From: Deltaproteobacteria bacterium
GTDB lineage: Bacteria; Desulfobacterota; DSM-4660; Desulfatiglandales; Desulfatiglandaceae
NCBI GenBank assembly: GCA_019307165.1
Contig: JAFDKD010000096.1
Coordinates: 1-8,262 of the forward strand
Direction: 5' to 3'
Length of the DNA stretch: 8,262 bases
The notes beneath the pieces were generated by a model that had not been told where the DNA came from, made no database searches, and worked only from the letters and a program-made list of their open reading frames with translations. Both the position numbers and the translations under genes were made by a program. Shown here one piece after another: positions 1 through 5,564 of this stretch (its first letter is position 1; each line of letters begins with the position of its first letter).

Positions 1-4
1 ACCC

Positions 5-27
5 CTTCCGGAGCGGGTTCCCGGAAG
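5..27. terminator. Hairpin at window edge, possible end of an upstream transcript
   Basis: Perfect 7-bp inverted repeat CTTCCGG (5-11) and CCGGAAG (21-27) around a 9-nt loop. The stem is GC-rich, but the bases after it (CCTTCATCTTGCG) are not a clean T-tract, so a factor-independent terminator is only possible. It could close a transcript arriving from the left of the window. Confidence 0.3.
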
Positions 28-212
28 CCTTCATCTTGCGAAAAATTGCATACAATATATGAAACAAATTCCAGCATGTTGTCAACCATGTTCTCTAATT
101 TAGAAATTTTTCTATCTTTAAAGTTTTTAAAAAGTTTATTAAGTTATTTAAATAAAGTATGGTGGCATAGCCAAATGGGTTTCCAATCCAAAAAGGCCAA
201 TATTTTCGAACG

Positions 213-257
213 CGACAAAATTTTTTGTTGACAATAGTGTACGGCAAAAGGTATCCG
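213..257 (+). promoter_or_regulatory. Candidate sigma-70 promoter with overlapping palindrome
   Basis: A perfect -35 box TTGACA lies at 228-233. The best -10 at 17-18 bp spacing is TATCCG (252-257), a poor match to TATAAT, so the promoter is either weak, activator-dependent or not a promoter. An AT palindrome, ACAAAA-TT-TTTTGT (215-228, extendable to 213-230 with one G-T mismatch), overlaps the first base or bases of the -35 box, where a repressor could sit. It lies about 120-150 nt upstream of the flavoprotein start. Confidence 0.35.
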
Positions 258-368
258 ATATTCATATAGCCGGGAAAGGCCCCGGAATTGAGCGACGGCG
301 CGCCCCCAACCCGAAACCCAACGAAGTTTCATGTGAGGGGGATAACACGAACGCCCTGGCACGCCTAT

Positions 369-376
369 GGAGGAGG
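369..376 (+). promoter_or_regulatory. Shine-Dalgarno GGAGGAGG that sets the flavoprotein start
   Basis: The purine block lies just ahead of ATG at 379, with the first GGAGG (369-373) at a 5-nt spacing. The alternative in-frame ATG at 367 has no upstream ribosome site and would place the Shine-Dalgarno inside the coding sequence, so 379 is the better start. Confidence 0.7.
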
Positions 377-378
377 TT

Positions 379-1500
379 ATGGGGATACACACCGAACTGT
401 GCGATCTGCTCGAAATAAAACATCCGGTGGTGCTGGCCGGCATGGGAATGGGGATCTCCGGCGCCGACCTCACCGCCGCCGTTTCCGAGGCCGGCGGCTT
501 GGGTCTGCTGGGGTGCAGCAGGCTGAATCCGGATCAGATTCGGGACCTCATAAATAAGACACGGGAATTGACGGACAAGCCATTCGGCGTGGATATCCTG
601 GCCCCTCCCCTGGGCGCACCCGGCGACCGTGACGAACTGAGTGAGCAGATCCCCAAGGAATACTGGGATTTTGTCGAAAAGGTGAAACGGGATTTAAACA
701 TACCCGATTTCGATTCGCCCGAATACGCCCTTACCGAGGAATTCATGCGCCGGCAAATGGAGGTGGTGGTTGCGGAGAAGGTGCCCGTATTCGCCACCGG
801 GCTGGGGACCCCCGCCTGGGTTCTTGAAGAGATCCGCGCGCACGGCATCAAGTACATTTCCCTTGTAGGAAAGGTCAAACACGCCCTTCGGTTGAAAGAG
901 AATCGGCCGGACGCGATCGTGGCGCAGGGGACCGAGGCCGGTGGCCACACGGGAAAGATCGGGAGCCTCCCTTTGATCCCCATGGTGGTGGATGCGATAT
1001 CGCCCATACCCGTTGTGGCCGCGGGCGGCATCAGCGACGGCCGGGGACTGGCGGCGGCCCTGGCCCTGGGGGCCGGTGGCGTATGGATGGGCACGGCGTT
1101 TCTGGCGACCCGGGAGGCGTTTCATGACACGGTCCGGCTCGGGTGGATGACACCGGGCGACAGGGCATTCTATCAGGAAACCATTTTGAAAGCAGCGGAG
1201 GATGATGCCGTGGTCTCCCGGGTGAAAACCGGAAAAACCTGCCGGGTGTACAGGGGTGGGCTGCTGAAACTCTGGGCCGAATCAGGGCTCGAACCCCTGC
1301 CATACCAGCTTCAGACCGTCATTATGAGCGACCTGGAGACGGCCCTGATGAAGGCGGACAAATGCGAGTATGTACTCCACGTAGGGGGACAGGTTGCGGG
1401 GATGATCAAGGAACTCAAGAGCGCCGGAGACCTGGTCCGAGAGGTAGTGGACCAGGCTGCCGGAATAATAAAGGATCGGTTGCCCGCTTGCGTTTCATAA
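379..1500 (+). CDS. Nitronate monooxygenase / 2-nitropropane dioxygenase-like FMN flavoprotein
   Basis: A 373-residue TIM-barrel flavoprotein of the family that includes nitronate monooxygenase and the enoyl-ACP reductase FabK. The N-terminus reads HPVVLAGMGMG (from about residue 15), then EAGGLGLLG. The family hallmark AQGTEAGGHTG is at 182-192, with the conserved active-site His190. FMN-phosphate-binding glycine motifs follow: AAGGISDGRG (214-223) and GAGGVWMGTAF (231-241). The C-terminal part contains the family's GQVAGMI element. Residues 75-134, between GVDIL and VPVFATGLGTP, are longer than in compact members and rich in charged residues, which helps explain 373 residues rather than about 320-330. 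No signal peptide is seen, so it is probably cytoplasmic. Family members either oxidise alkyl nitronates or reduce or oxidise C=C bonds. The mycobacterial steroid-ring enzyme IpdC is an NMO-like example linked to a CoA-ester pathway. Co-location with an importer and a CoA ligase makes a catabolic role on the imported acid or its CoA ester more attractive than nitroalkane detoxification, but the sequence does not prove it. Confidence 0.85.
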   Translation: MGIHTELCDLLEIKHPVVLAGMGMGISGADLTAAVSEAGGLGLLGCSRLNPDQIRDLINKTRELTDKPFGVDILAPPLGAPGDRDELSEQIPKEYWDFVEKVKRDLNIPDFDSPEYALTEEFMRRQMEVVVAEKVPVFATGLGTPAWVLEEIRAHGIKYISLVGKVKHALRLKENRPDAIVAQGTEAGGHTGKIGSLPLIPMVVDAISPIPVVAAGGISDGRGLAAALALGAGGVWMGTAFLATREAFHDTVRLGWMTPGDRAFYQETILKAAEDDAVVSRVKTGKTCRVYRGGLLKLWAESGLEPLPYQLQTVIMSDLETALMKADKCEYVLHVGGQVAGMIKELKSAGDLVREVVDQAAGIIKDRLPACVS

Positions 1501-1519
1501 TTTCAATTAAATCCCCCCG

Positions 1520-1540
1520 CCCCCTTTTTTACAAAGGGGG
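1520..1540. repeat. Hairpin CCCCCTTT/AAAGGGGG, interspersed-repeat type
   Basis: Perfect 8-bp stem: CCCCCTTT (1520-1527), loop TTTAC, AAAGGGGG (1533-1540). It begins 20 nt after the flavoprotein stop. No T-tract follows (AGATAGG), so it is not a standard factor-independent terminator on this strand; on the other strand it is likewise not followed by a T-run. Short hairpins of this C5T3/A3G5 type are, from memory, recurrent intergenic elements in some deltaproteobacterial-type genomes. It may protect the 3' end of the upstream transcript. Confidence 0.5.
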
Positions 1541-1635
1541 AGATAGGATTGTCGTTTTTGGATTCCAGTTAGAGGAAAGACTGCTCGGGGATGAAGAACC
1601 GGCGTAGTGTACAGACATTTTAAATCGACTTCGCT

Positions 1636-1659
1636 TGAAACCAACTGCAGTTTGGTTCA
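1636..1659. promoter_or_regulatory. 24-bp imperfect palindrome, operator-like
   Basis: Centred between 1647 and 1648, with left arm TGAAACCAACTG and right arm CAGTTTGGTTCA. Ten of twelve base pairs are complementary; the mismatches are at 1642/1653 and 1640/1655. There is no loop, which favours a dimeric-regulator site over an RNA hairpin. It lies 113-136 nt upstream of the binding-protein start. TGAA...TTCA ends occur in operators of some TetR-type fatty-acid regulators, but I cannot assign a regulator. Confidence 0.4.
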
Positions 1660-1681
1660 TCGGCTGAATCTTCGTCCGTCT

Positions 1682-1706
1682 CAGGCGGGCTTACTAAGCC
1701 CACCTG
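1682..1706. promoter_or_regulatory. 25-nt near-perfect palindrome upstream of the binding-protein gene
   Basis: Arms CAGGCGGGCTTA (1682-1693) and TAAGCCCACCTG (1695-1706) flank a single C at 1694. Eleven of twelve pairs match; the only mismatch is C1686/A1702. It sits 66-90 nt before the ATG. The 3' arm also starts a second hairpin, CCACCTGC/GCGGGTGG with loop TGC (1700-1718, one G-T pair), so the two structures cannot both form in RNA. It could be an operator, a leader hairpin or a copy of an interspersed repeat. Confidence 0.4.
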
Positions 1707-1756
1707 CTGCGCGGGTGGAGAACTCAGCTTCAGTATTGGCGTTCACCGACAACCAT

Positions 1757-1764
1757 AAAGGAGG
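1757..1764 (+). promoter_or_regulatory. Shine-Dalgarno AAAGGAGG setting the binding-protein start
   Basis: A near-ideal ribosome site 7 nt ahead of ATG at 1772. It fixes the start of the binding protein at the first residue of a classical signal peptide and argues against the longer in-frame start at 1607. Confidence 0.85.
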
Positions 1765-1771
1765 TTCAAAA

Positions 1772-3034
1772 ATGGGAAAGAAAAGCCTTTTGATCACAGT
1801 CTTGGCCATGGTTTCGGCATTCATGTTCAGCCTCGGCCCATGCCTGGCGGTGGAGCCCGTCAAGATCGGGTGTCACGCGGCGTTTACGGGCAAATACTCG
1901 GCCTACGGCATGAGCACCCTGCACGCCGTCCGCTACGAGGTGGCGAAGAAAAACAGGGAGGGGGGCATAAAGAGCCTCGGCGGGGCCAAGATCGAACTGG
2001 TTGAAATGGACAACGCCACCAGCGCGAAAGACTCCGTGGCCAATCACGAACGGCTGGGCACCGATCCCGACATCCTGGCGGTTGTGGGCCCCTGCACCAC
2101 GCCCATGTCCCAGCCGGTGGAACCCATTGCGGCCAGGTATCGCCTCCCGACCGTGCATTCCATCACCACACTGGACAAGATATTCGAGCACGGTAACGAT
2201 TACGTGTTCACGGTCAGCGTTCTGGCCAGCAGGTTCGGCGCCACCTATGCGAGTTTTATGATCGAACTGCACAAAAAATACGGGCTGCCCCTGAACAGGA
2301 TCACCGTGGCATACCCGGACAACGACTACGGCATCACCGTGGCCGAAGGCTTCAAAGAGGGGATGAAAAAGGCCGGGTTCGGCAAGAACATCGTGCTCGA
2401 TCTGCCTTTCAACTGGAAGTCAAAGGACCTGAGCCCGATCGTGCTGAAGATCAAGGCCGCCAAGCCCGACTTCCACCTCCAGGTGGCGTATTTCGCCGAC
2501 GGCAAGCTCTACCACGATGCCTGCTACAACCTGGGTTTCCATCCATGGCAGGTGGGCGGGGCCAGCGGCTTCAACCACCCCAAGCTGTGGAAGACCCTGG
2601 GGACCAAGATTGCGGAGGCGACCATCGGAAACGAAAAGACATTTCCTTACGACATGGCCGCCTTTGATCTGCCCAACGCGGGCCGCGACGCCTGGACAAA
2701 GGGATTCACCGCCGAGAACCCCAAGGTCACCGTGGAGATGAATCTGCTTCTGGGGGCCATGGCCGGACGTTTTGTCATCGGGGCCATTGAGAAGGTAGGG
2801 AAAAGGGACCGTATCGCCATCGCCGAGGAGCTTCACTCGCTCACACTCAAAAAGAATGATCCCCGGGACCTGTCCGGCGCCTATAAAAAGCCCGGACCCG
2901 TGTGGATGTCCAACGGCAAACCCAACAGCTACGGGTATATGGCCCAGTGGGAAAAGATCGACGGCAAGTGGCAGAAAAAGACCCTGTTTCATCCGCTGAT
3001 GGGGATGGTGGCCGTGCCGAGGGCGTTTCGATAA
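1772..3034 (+). CDS. ABC transporter periplasmic substrate-binding protein, branched-chain-amino-acid (Liv/HAAT) type
   Basis: A 420-residue type-I periplasmic binding protein. Residues 1-26 form a Sec signal peptide: basic MGKK, a hydrophobic core, and likely cleavage after CLA before VEPVKIG. The Cys at 24 is in LGPC, which does not fit a lipobox, so the mature protein is probably soluble in the periplasm. The mature part starts with the family strand VKIGCHAAFTG, carries VVGPCTTPMSQPVEPIAARY (ligand-lobe region typical of the family), and later AYPDNDYG and the DLSPIVLKIKAAKPD segment in the second lobe. Length fits the larger organic-acid and amide binders of this family rather than the roughly 350-residue mature LivK. 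It delivers ligand to the LivHM permease encoded downstream. The ligand cannot be read from sequence; the CoA ligase at the end of the block suggests a carboxylic acid. The gene has its own strong ribosome site and is separated from livG by 117 nt with inverted repeats, a common arrangement for making binding protein in excess. Confidence 0.9.
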   Translation: MGKKSLLITVLAMVSAFMFSLGPCLAVEPVKIGCHAAFTGKYSAYGMSTLHAVRYEVAKKNREGGIKSLGGAKIELVEMDNATSAKDSVANHERLGTDPDILAVVGPCTTPMSQPVEPIAARYRLPTVHSITTLDKIFEHGNDYVFTVSVLASRFGATYASFMIELHKKYGLPLNRITVAYPDNDYGITVAEGFKEGMKKAGFGKNIVLDLPFNWKSKDLSPIVLKIKAAKPDFHLQVAYFADGKLYHDACYNLGFHPWQVGGASGFNHPKLWKTLGTKIAEATIGNEKTFPYDMAAFDLPNAGRDAWTKGFTAENPKVTVEMNLLLGAMAGRFVIGAIEKVGKRDRIAIAEELHSLTLKKNDPRDLSGAYKKPGPVWMSNGKPNSYGYMAQWEKIDGKWQKKTLFHPLMGMVAVPRAFR

Positions 3035-3043
3035 TGGTTTTAG

Positions 3044-3126
3044 ATTTAGACACGCCTGTTTATATGAAGTAGAAAATATTGGCCCTTTCCGGCACGCAGG
3101 TCTAAATATTTAAGGGCCTCCTTTTT
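3044..3126. promoter_or_regulatory. Overlapping inverted repeats between binding protein and livG
   Basis: Two perfect inverted repeats interlock: ATTTAGAC (3044-3051) with GTCTAAAT (3100-3107), and GGCCCTT (3081-3087) with AAGGGCC (3112-3118). The second is followed by TCCTTTTTAA, a short T-run, giving a weak terminator-like shape with a 24-nt loop. The arms of one lie inside the other's loop, so in RNA the two pairings form a pseudoknot-like or mutually exclusive arrangement. It may attenuate transcription or protect the binding-protein message from 3' decay, lowering livG expression relative to the binding protein. Confidence 0.4.
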
Positions 3127-3151
3127 AACACAAGGACAAAGAATCGGAATT

Positions 3152-3862
3152 ATGGCGCTCCTAAAAGTAGAGTCCGTCACAAAAAATTTCGGAGGCCTGG
3201 TGGCCCTCAACGAGGTTTCCCTGGAGGTGGAACAGGGCAGCCTGCTGGGGGTCATCGGCCCAAACGGGGCAGGAAAGACCACCCTTTTCAGCACCATCTC
3301 GGGATTTCACAAACCCCTTCGGGGCGCCATCTATTTTCAGGAACAACGCATTGACGGCCTCAAGCCCCACAAGATCTGCAAGATGGGGCTTGCCCGAACA
3401 TTTCAGATCGCCCAGCCCTTTCTCGGATTCACACCCCTTGAAACCCTGATCACCGCGGCATTGAATGCGCTCTCCCTCGATCGGGCCACAAAGAGAGCCG
3501 AAGAAGTGCTGGACATGGTGGGCCTGGCTGAAAAGGCGCACGAGGAGGGCGGCAGCCTCACTACGGCCGATCAGAAGGCCCTGGAGGTGGGAAAGGCGAT
3601 CGCCACGGGCGGCAGGCTGATCCTGCTGGACGAGGTCATGGCCGGACTCACCGTTCCCGAGGCCCAGGTGATGATGTCCCTCATCGAGCGTCTCCGAAGA
3701 GAAGGCTTTACATTTCTGATGGTGGAACACGTGATGTACGTCATCATGAAGCTATGCGACAGAATTGTGGTCTTGAATTTCGGTGAGAAGATCGCCGAAG
3801 GCACCCCCGAAGAGATCGCTAAGAACAAAACAGTGATCGATGCGTACATAGGGGAGGAATAG
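3152..3862 (+). CDS. livG: ABC transporter ATP-binding protein, LivG family (degenerate signature motif)
   Basis: A 236-residue cytoplasmic ATPase that pairs with LivF to drive import through LivHM. Walker A is GPNGAGKT (36-43), with the Q-loop at Gln85 in ARTFQ, Walker B RLILLDE (155-161), and the switch His at 193 in VEHVM. The LivG hallmark EVMAGLTVPE follows Walker B. The ABC signature, normally LSGGQ, is LTTAD (136-140) in the context SLTTADQKALEVGKAIA; the second half still aligns with the usual (R)LE.(A)RA(L) helix. A related LTL-type signature is, from memory, seen in a subset of LivG proteins with LLLDEVMAGL, so this is probably a functional subfamily and not decay. The ribosome site is weak: AAGGA is at 3132-3136, 15 nt before the ATG, with only CGGA nearer. 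Length is slightly below the approximately 255 of enteric LivG. Confidence 0.9.
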   Translation: MALLKVESVTKNFGGLVALNEVSLEVEQGSLLGVIGPNGAGKTTLFSTISGFHKPLRGAIYFQEQRIDGLKPHKICKMGLARTFQIAQPFLGFTPLETLITAALNALSLDRATKRAEEVLDMVGLAEKAHEEGGSLTTADQKALEVGKAIATGGRLILLDEVMAGLTVPEAQVMMSLIERLRREGFTFLMVEHVMYVIMKLCDRIVVLNFGEKIAEGTPEEIAKNKTVIDAYIGEE

Positions 3863-3870
3863 GGAGGAGG
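3862..3870 (+). promoter_or_regulatory. Shine-Dalgarno GGGAGGAGG supporting a TTG start for livF
   Basis: Its first G is the last base of the livG stop codon TAG (3860-3862). It lies 6 nt before TTG at 3877. The only nearby alternative, GTG at 3889, would be 18 nt away, so TTG is the likely initiator. The juxtaposition suggests translational coupling of livG and livF. Confidence 0.7.
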
Positions 3871-3876
3871 CGACGG

Positions 3877-4584
3877 TTGCGACTTAGCGTGAAGGACATT
3901 ACCGCGGGGTACGGCGCCGTGGCCGTCATCAGGGATGTGTCCCTGGAGGTGAGCACGGGCGAGTGGGTGGTTGTCATCGGCAGCAATGGGGCCGGAAAGA
4001 GCACGCTGTTCAAGGTAATTTCGGGGTTGGTGAAGCCCAAGTCAGGCACCGTATTCCTCGATGACCGGGAACTCACCGCCCTGCCTTCCCATGAAATCGT
4101 CAACCTGGGGGTCATTCAGGTTCCCGAGGGGAAGATGCTGTTTCCCCGAATGAACGTGAAAGACAATCTGCTCCTGGGAGGGCGCAATACAAGGGCCCGA
4201 ACGCACATCGCCGAGAGTCTTGAAAAGGTATACGAACTATTCCCCGTACTCAACAAAAGGGCATCGCAGGAAGCCGAGACCTTGTCCGGCGGTGAGCAGC
4301 AAATGGTGGCTATCGGCCGGGGGCTCATGGCTTTGCCCCGGGTTTTGCTTCTGGATGAGCCGTCACTGGGACTGGCTCCCCTCCTTGTCAAGGAGATTTT
4401 CGGTTCTCTGGGAATCTTGAACAAGGATGGAATGACCATATTGCTGGTTGAGCAGAACGTGATCGTCTCATTGAAGACGGCCCAAAGGGGGTACGTCCTT
4501 GAAAACGGTGAGATCGTCATGAGCGGAAAAAGCCAAGATCTCATGAATGACGAGCGAACCAAGCAGGCATACCTGGGAATATGA
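3877..4584 (+). CDS. livF: ABC transporter ATP-binding protein, LivF family
   Basis: A 235-residue ATPase, the second nucleotide-binding subunit of the importer. It starts with TTG 14 nt after livG. Walker A is GSNGAGKST (35-43), the Q-loop glutamine is Gln81 in IQVPEG (a LivF hallmark), the signature is a canonical LSGGE (136-140) followed by QQMVAIGRGLM, Walker B is RVLLLDE (155-161) followed by PSLGLAP, and the switch position is Gln193 in VEQN, as is usual in LivF. Length matches the family (about 235). In the LivG/LivF heterodimer each ATP site combines the Walker A of one subunit with the signature of the other. Here the site using the LivF signature is canonical and the site using LivG's LTTAD is degenerate, a possible asymmetric ATPase. 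The stop codon TGA (4582-4584) lies within the first unit of a 23-bp tandem repeat. Confidence 0.93.
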   Translation: MRLSVKDITAGYGAVAVIRDVSLEVSTGEWVVVIGSNGAGKSTLFKVISGLVKPKSGTVFLDDRELTALPSHEIVNLGVIQVPEGKMLFPRMNVKDNLLLGGRNTRARTHIAESLEKVYELFPVLNKRASQEAETLSGGEQQMVAIGRGLMALPRVLLLDEPSLGLAPLLVKEIFGSLGILNKDGMTILLVEQNVIVSLKTAQRGYVLENGEIVMSGKSQDLMNDERTKQAYLGI

Positions 4585-4649
4585 GTGAGTGGAGTTATGA
4601 GTTATGAGTGAGTGGAGTTATGAGCTATGAGTGACTGGAGTTATGAGTG
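4581..4649. repeat. Three tandem 23-bp repeats starting at the livF stop codon
   Basis: Three units at 4581-4603, 4604-4626 and 4627-4649. Units 1 and 2 differ at one base near the end (GTT versus GCT); unit 3 has GTGACTGG for GTGAGTGG and a different last base or bases. Each unit is itself built from heptamers: GAGTTAT, GAGYTAT, then GAGTGASTG. The livF stop codon is read from the first unit, so the array abuts the gene exactly. No spacers separate the units, so it is not a CRISPR. Confidence 0.85.
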
Positions 4650-4660
4650 AATAAGGCTAT

Positions 4661-4688
4661 ATCGCGGTTAAAACCGCTCCTACAGGGG
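4661..4688 (-). repeat. REP-like element (minus-strand GTAGGAGCGGTTTTAACCGC)
   Basis: The core hairpin is GCGGTT-AA-AACCGC (4664-4677), followed by TCCTACAGGGG. Read on the minus strand this gives the TGTAGGAGCGG...CCGCGA layout of REP elements found in many proteobacteria, some of which are mobilised by RAYT transposases; no such gene is in the window. It sits just after the 23-bp repeats. Its edge supplies AGGGG (4684-4688), the best ribosome-binding candidate for livH, 9 nt ahead of the ATG. Confidence 0.65.
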
Positions 4689-4697
4689 TAATGGGAT

Positions 4698-5564
4698 ATG
4701 GACATCACGATCGTTGCTCAGGCACTCATCCAGGGGCTCATGCTGGGGGCCATATACGGGCTTATCGGCCTGGGGATCACCATGGTGTATTCCATCACCG
4801 GGCTTTTAAATTTCGCCCACGGTGATTTTATGGCCATCGCCATGTATCTCTGCCTGGCACTCTTCACTCACTTCAACGTAGACCCGTATCTCTCCGCGGT
4901 GCTGGCGGTGCCCACCCTGTTTGTCCTGGGTCTCCTGGTCTATCATTTCCTGTTTCGCCGGGTCCTCAAAGCGGAACTGCTGATGGTGGTTCAACTGACG
5001 CTGGGGATGGTGTTTATCATAGAGAGCACCCTTCTCCTGACGTTTACCGCCGATTATGAATCCGTTCCCAACTTCCTCCACGCCGTTAGAATCAGCCTGG
5101 GCCCGCTGACGGTCTCAGGGAGCTACCTTGTCACCTTCCTGGTGGGGGGCGGCGCAGGCGCCGCACTCTACTGGGTGCTGCAAAAGACCGATCTGGGAAG
5201 GCAGATCAGGGCAATATCCCAGAACAAGGATGCCGCAACCCTGATGGGAATCAACACCACGCGCATTCAAATGATCGTCTTCGCCATGGCCATCGCCCTG
5301 CTGGGGCTTTCCGGTTCACTGACCACCTCGATACTCACCATGGAGCCCTACATGGGCCTGGAGTTGACCCTGTTTGCATTCATCGTGTTCGTGATGGGGG
5401 GGGTCGGGAACTTCCTGGGGACTCTGGTAGCGGGCTACCTGCTGGGGATCGCGGACGCCATGGGTTCCCTGTTCATCGGCGGCCATCTGGGCGCGATGGT
5501 GCCTTACGGCCTGTTCGTCCTGATGCTGCTGTTCAGACCTCAAGGCATCCTGGGGGCCAGATGA
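4698..5564 (+). CDS. livH: ABC transporter permease, LivH family
   Basis: A 288-residue integral membrane protein forming one half of the importer channel, with about eight hydrophobic segments. The N-terminal segment GLMLGAIYGLIGLGITMVYSITG leads into the family hallmark LLNFAHGDF (36-44). The cytoplasmic EAA-like loop that contacts the ATPases begins around residue 165 with DLGRQIRAISQNKDAATLMGI. The conserved FVMGGVGNFLGTLVAGYLLGI segment and terminal FRPQGILG are also typical. Length is usual for LivH. The start follows AGGGG contributed by a REP-like repeat. It overlaps livM by ATGA, implying translational coupling. A run of eight G at 5396-5403 encodes part of MGGVG and is in frame, so there is no sign of a frameshift here. 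Confidence 0.93.
   Translation: MDITIVAQALIQGLMLGAIYGLIGLGITMVYSITGLLNFAHGDFMAIAMYLCLALFTHFNVDPYLSAVLAVPTLFVLGLLVYHFLFRRVLKAELLMVVQLTLGMVFIIESTLLLTFTADYESVPNFLHAVRISLGPLTVSGSYLVTFLVGGGAGAALYWVLQKTDLGRQIRAISQNKDAATLMGINTTRIQMIVFAMAIALLGLSGSLTTSILTMEPYMGLELTLFAFIVFVMGGVGNFLGTLVAGYLLGIADAMGSLFIGGHLGAMVPYGLFVLMLLFRPQGILGAR

Larger units (their letters stand above)
1..378. other. AT-rich non-coding leader upstream of the flavoprotein gene
   Basis: I see no supportable gene here. Bases 61-180 contain only 32 G or C by hand count (about 27%), far below the genes that follow, with many A and T runs. Composition turns GC-rich again after about 265. The region holds a GC-rich hairpin at 5-27, an AT palindrome at 213-230 overlapping a perfect TTGACA box at 228-233, and a small CCGGG/CCCGG hairpin at 270-285. 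A 61-codon frame at 46-231 is low-complexity, lacks a ribosome site and looks like chance. The stretch most likely separates this block from an upstream gene outside the window and carries the promoter of the flavoprotein gene. Confidence 0.6.
1501..1771. other. 271-nt intergenic region rich in inverted repeats
   Basis: No supportable gene lies between the flavoprotein and the binding-protein gene. An in-frame extension of the binding protein to 1607 is possible on paper, but it lacks a ribosome site and would bury a clean signal peptide. The gap holds a C/G hairpin (1520-1540), two long near-perfect palindromes (1636-1659 and 1682-1706), a second GC-rich hairpin overlapping the latter (1700-1718), and the Shine-Dalgarno of the next gene. 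This architecture suggests a separate regulated promoter or leader for the transporter, although I find no convincing -35/-10 pair. Confidence 0.6.

Noticed and set aside
46..231. 61-codon + strand frame in the AT-rich leader
   Set aside because: Low-complexity Leu/Phe/Lys composition, no ribosome-binding site, no recognisable motif, and it overlaps the candidate promoter.
356..371. Sigma-54-type TGGCACG promoter element
   Set aside because: The -12 half is TGGAG instead of TTGCA-like with GC at the right spacing, and the site overlaps the ribosome-binding site of the flavoprotein gene.
1607..1771. N-terminal extension of the binding protein from an upstream ATG
   Set aside because: No ribosome site at 1607; the extension crosses both palindromes and would place a clear signal peptide internally, whereas AAAGGAGG at 1757-1764 supports ATG 1772.
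1838..1850. Possible lipobox (LGPC) in the binding protein
   Set aside because: Pro immediately before the Cys does not fit the [LVI][ASTVI][GAS]C lipobox; a signal-peptidase-I site after CLA two residues on is more natural.
2420..2992. 190-codon minus-strand frame inside the binding-protein gene
   Set aside because: It is the antisense of a strongly supported gene, has no family features, and follows from GC-rich codon usage.
4581..4649. CRISPR-like direct repeats
   Set aside because: The 23-bp units are directly adjacent with no unique spacers and no cas genes are present.
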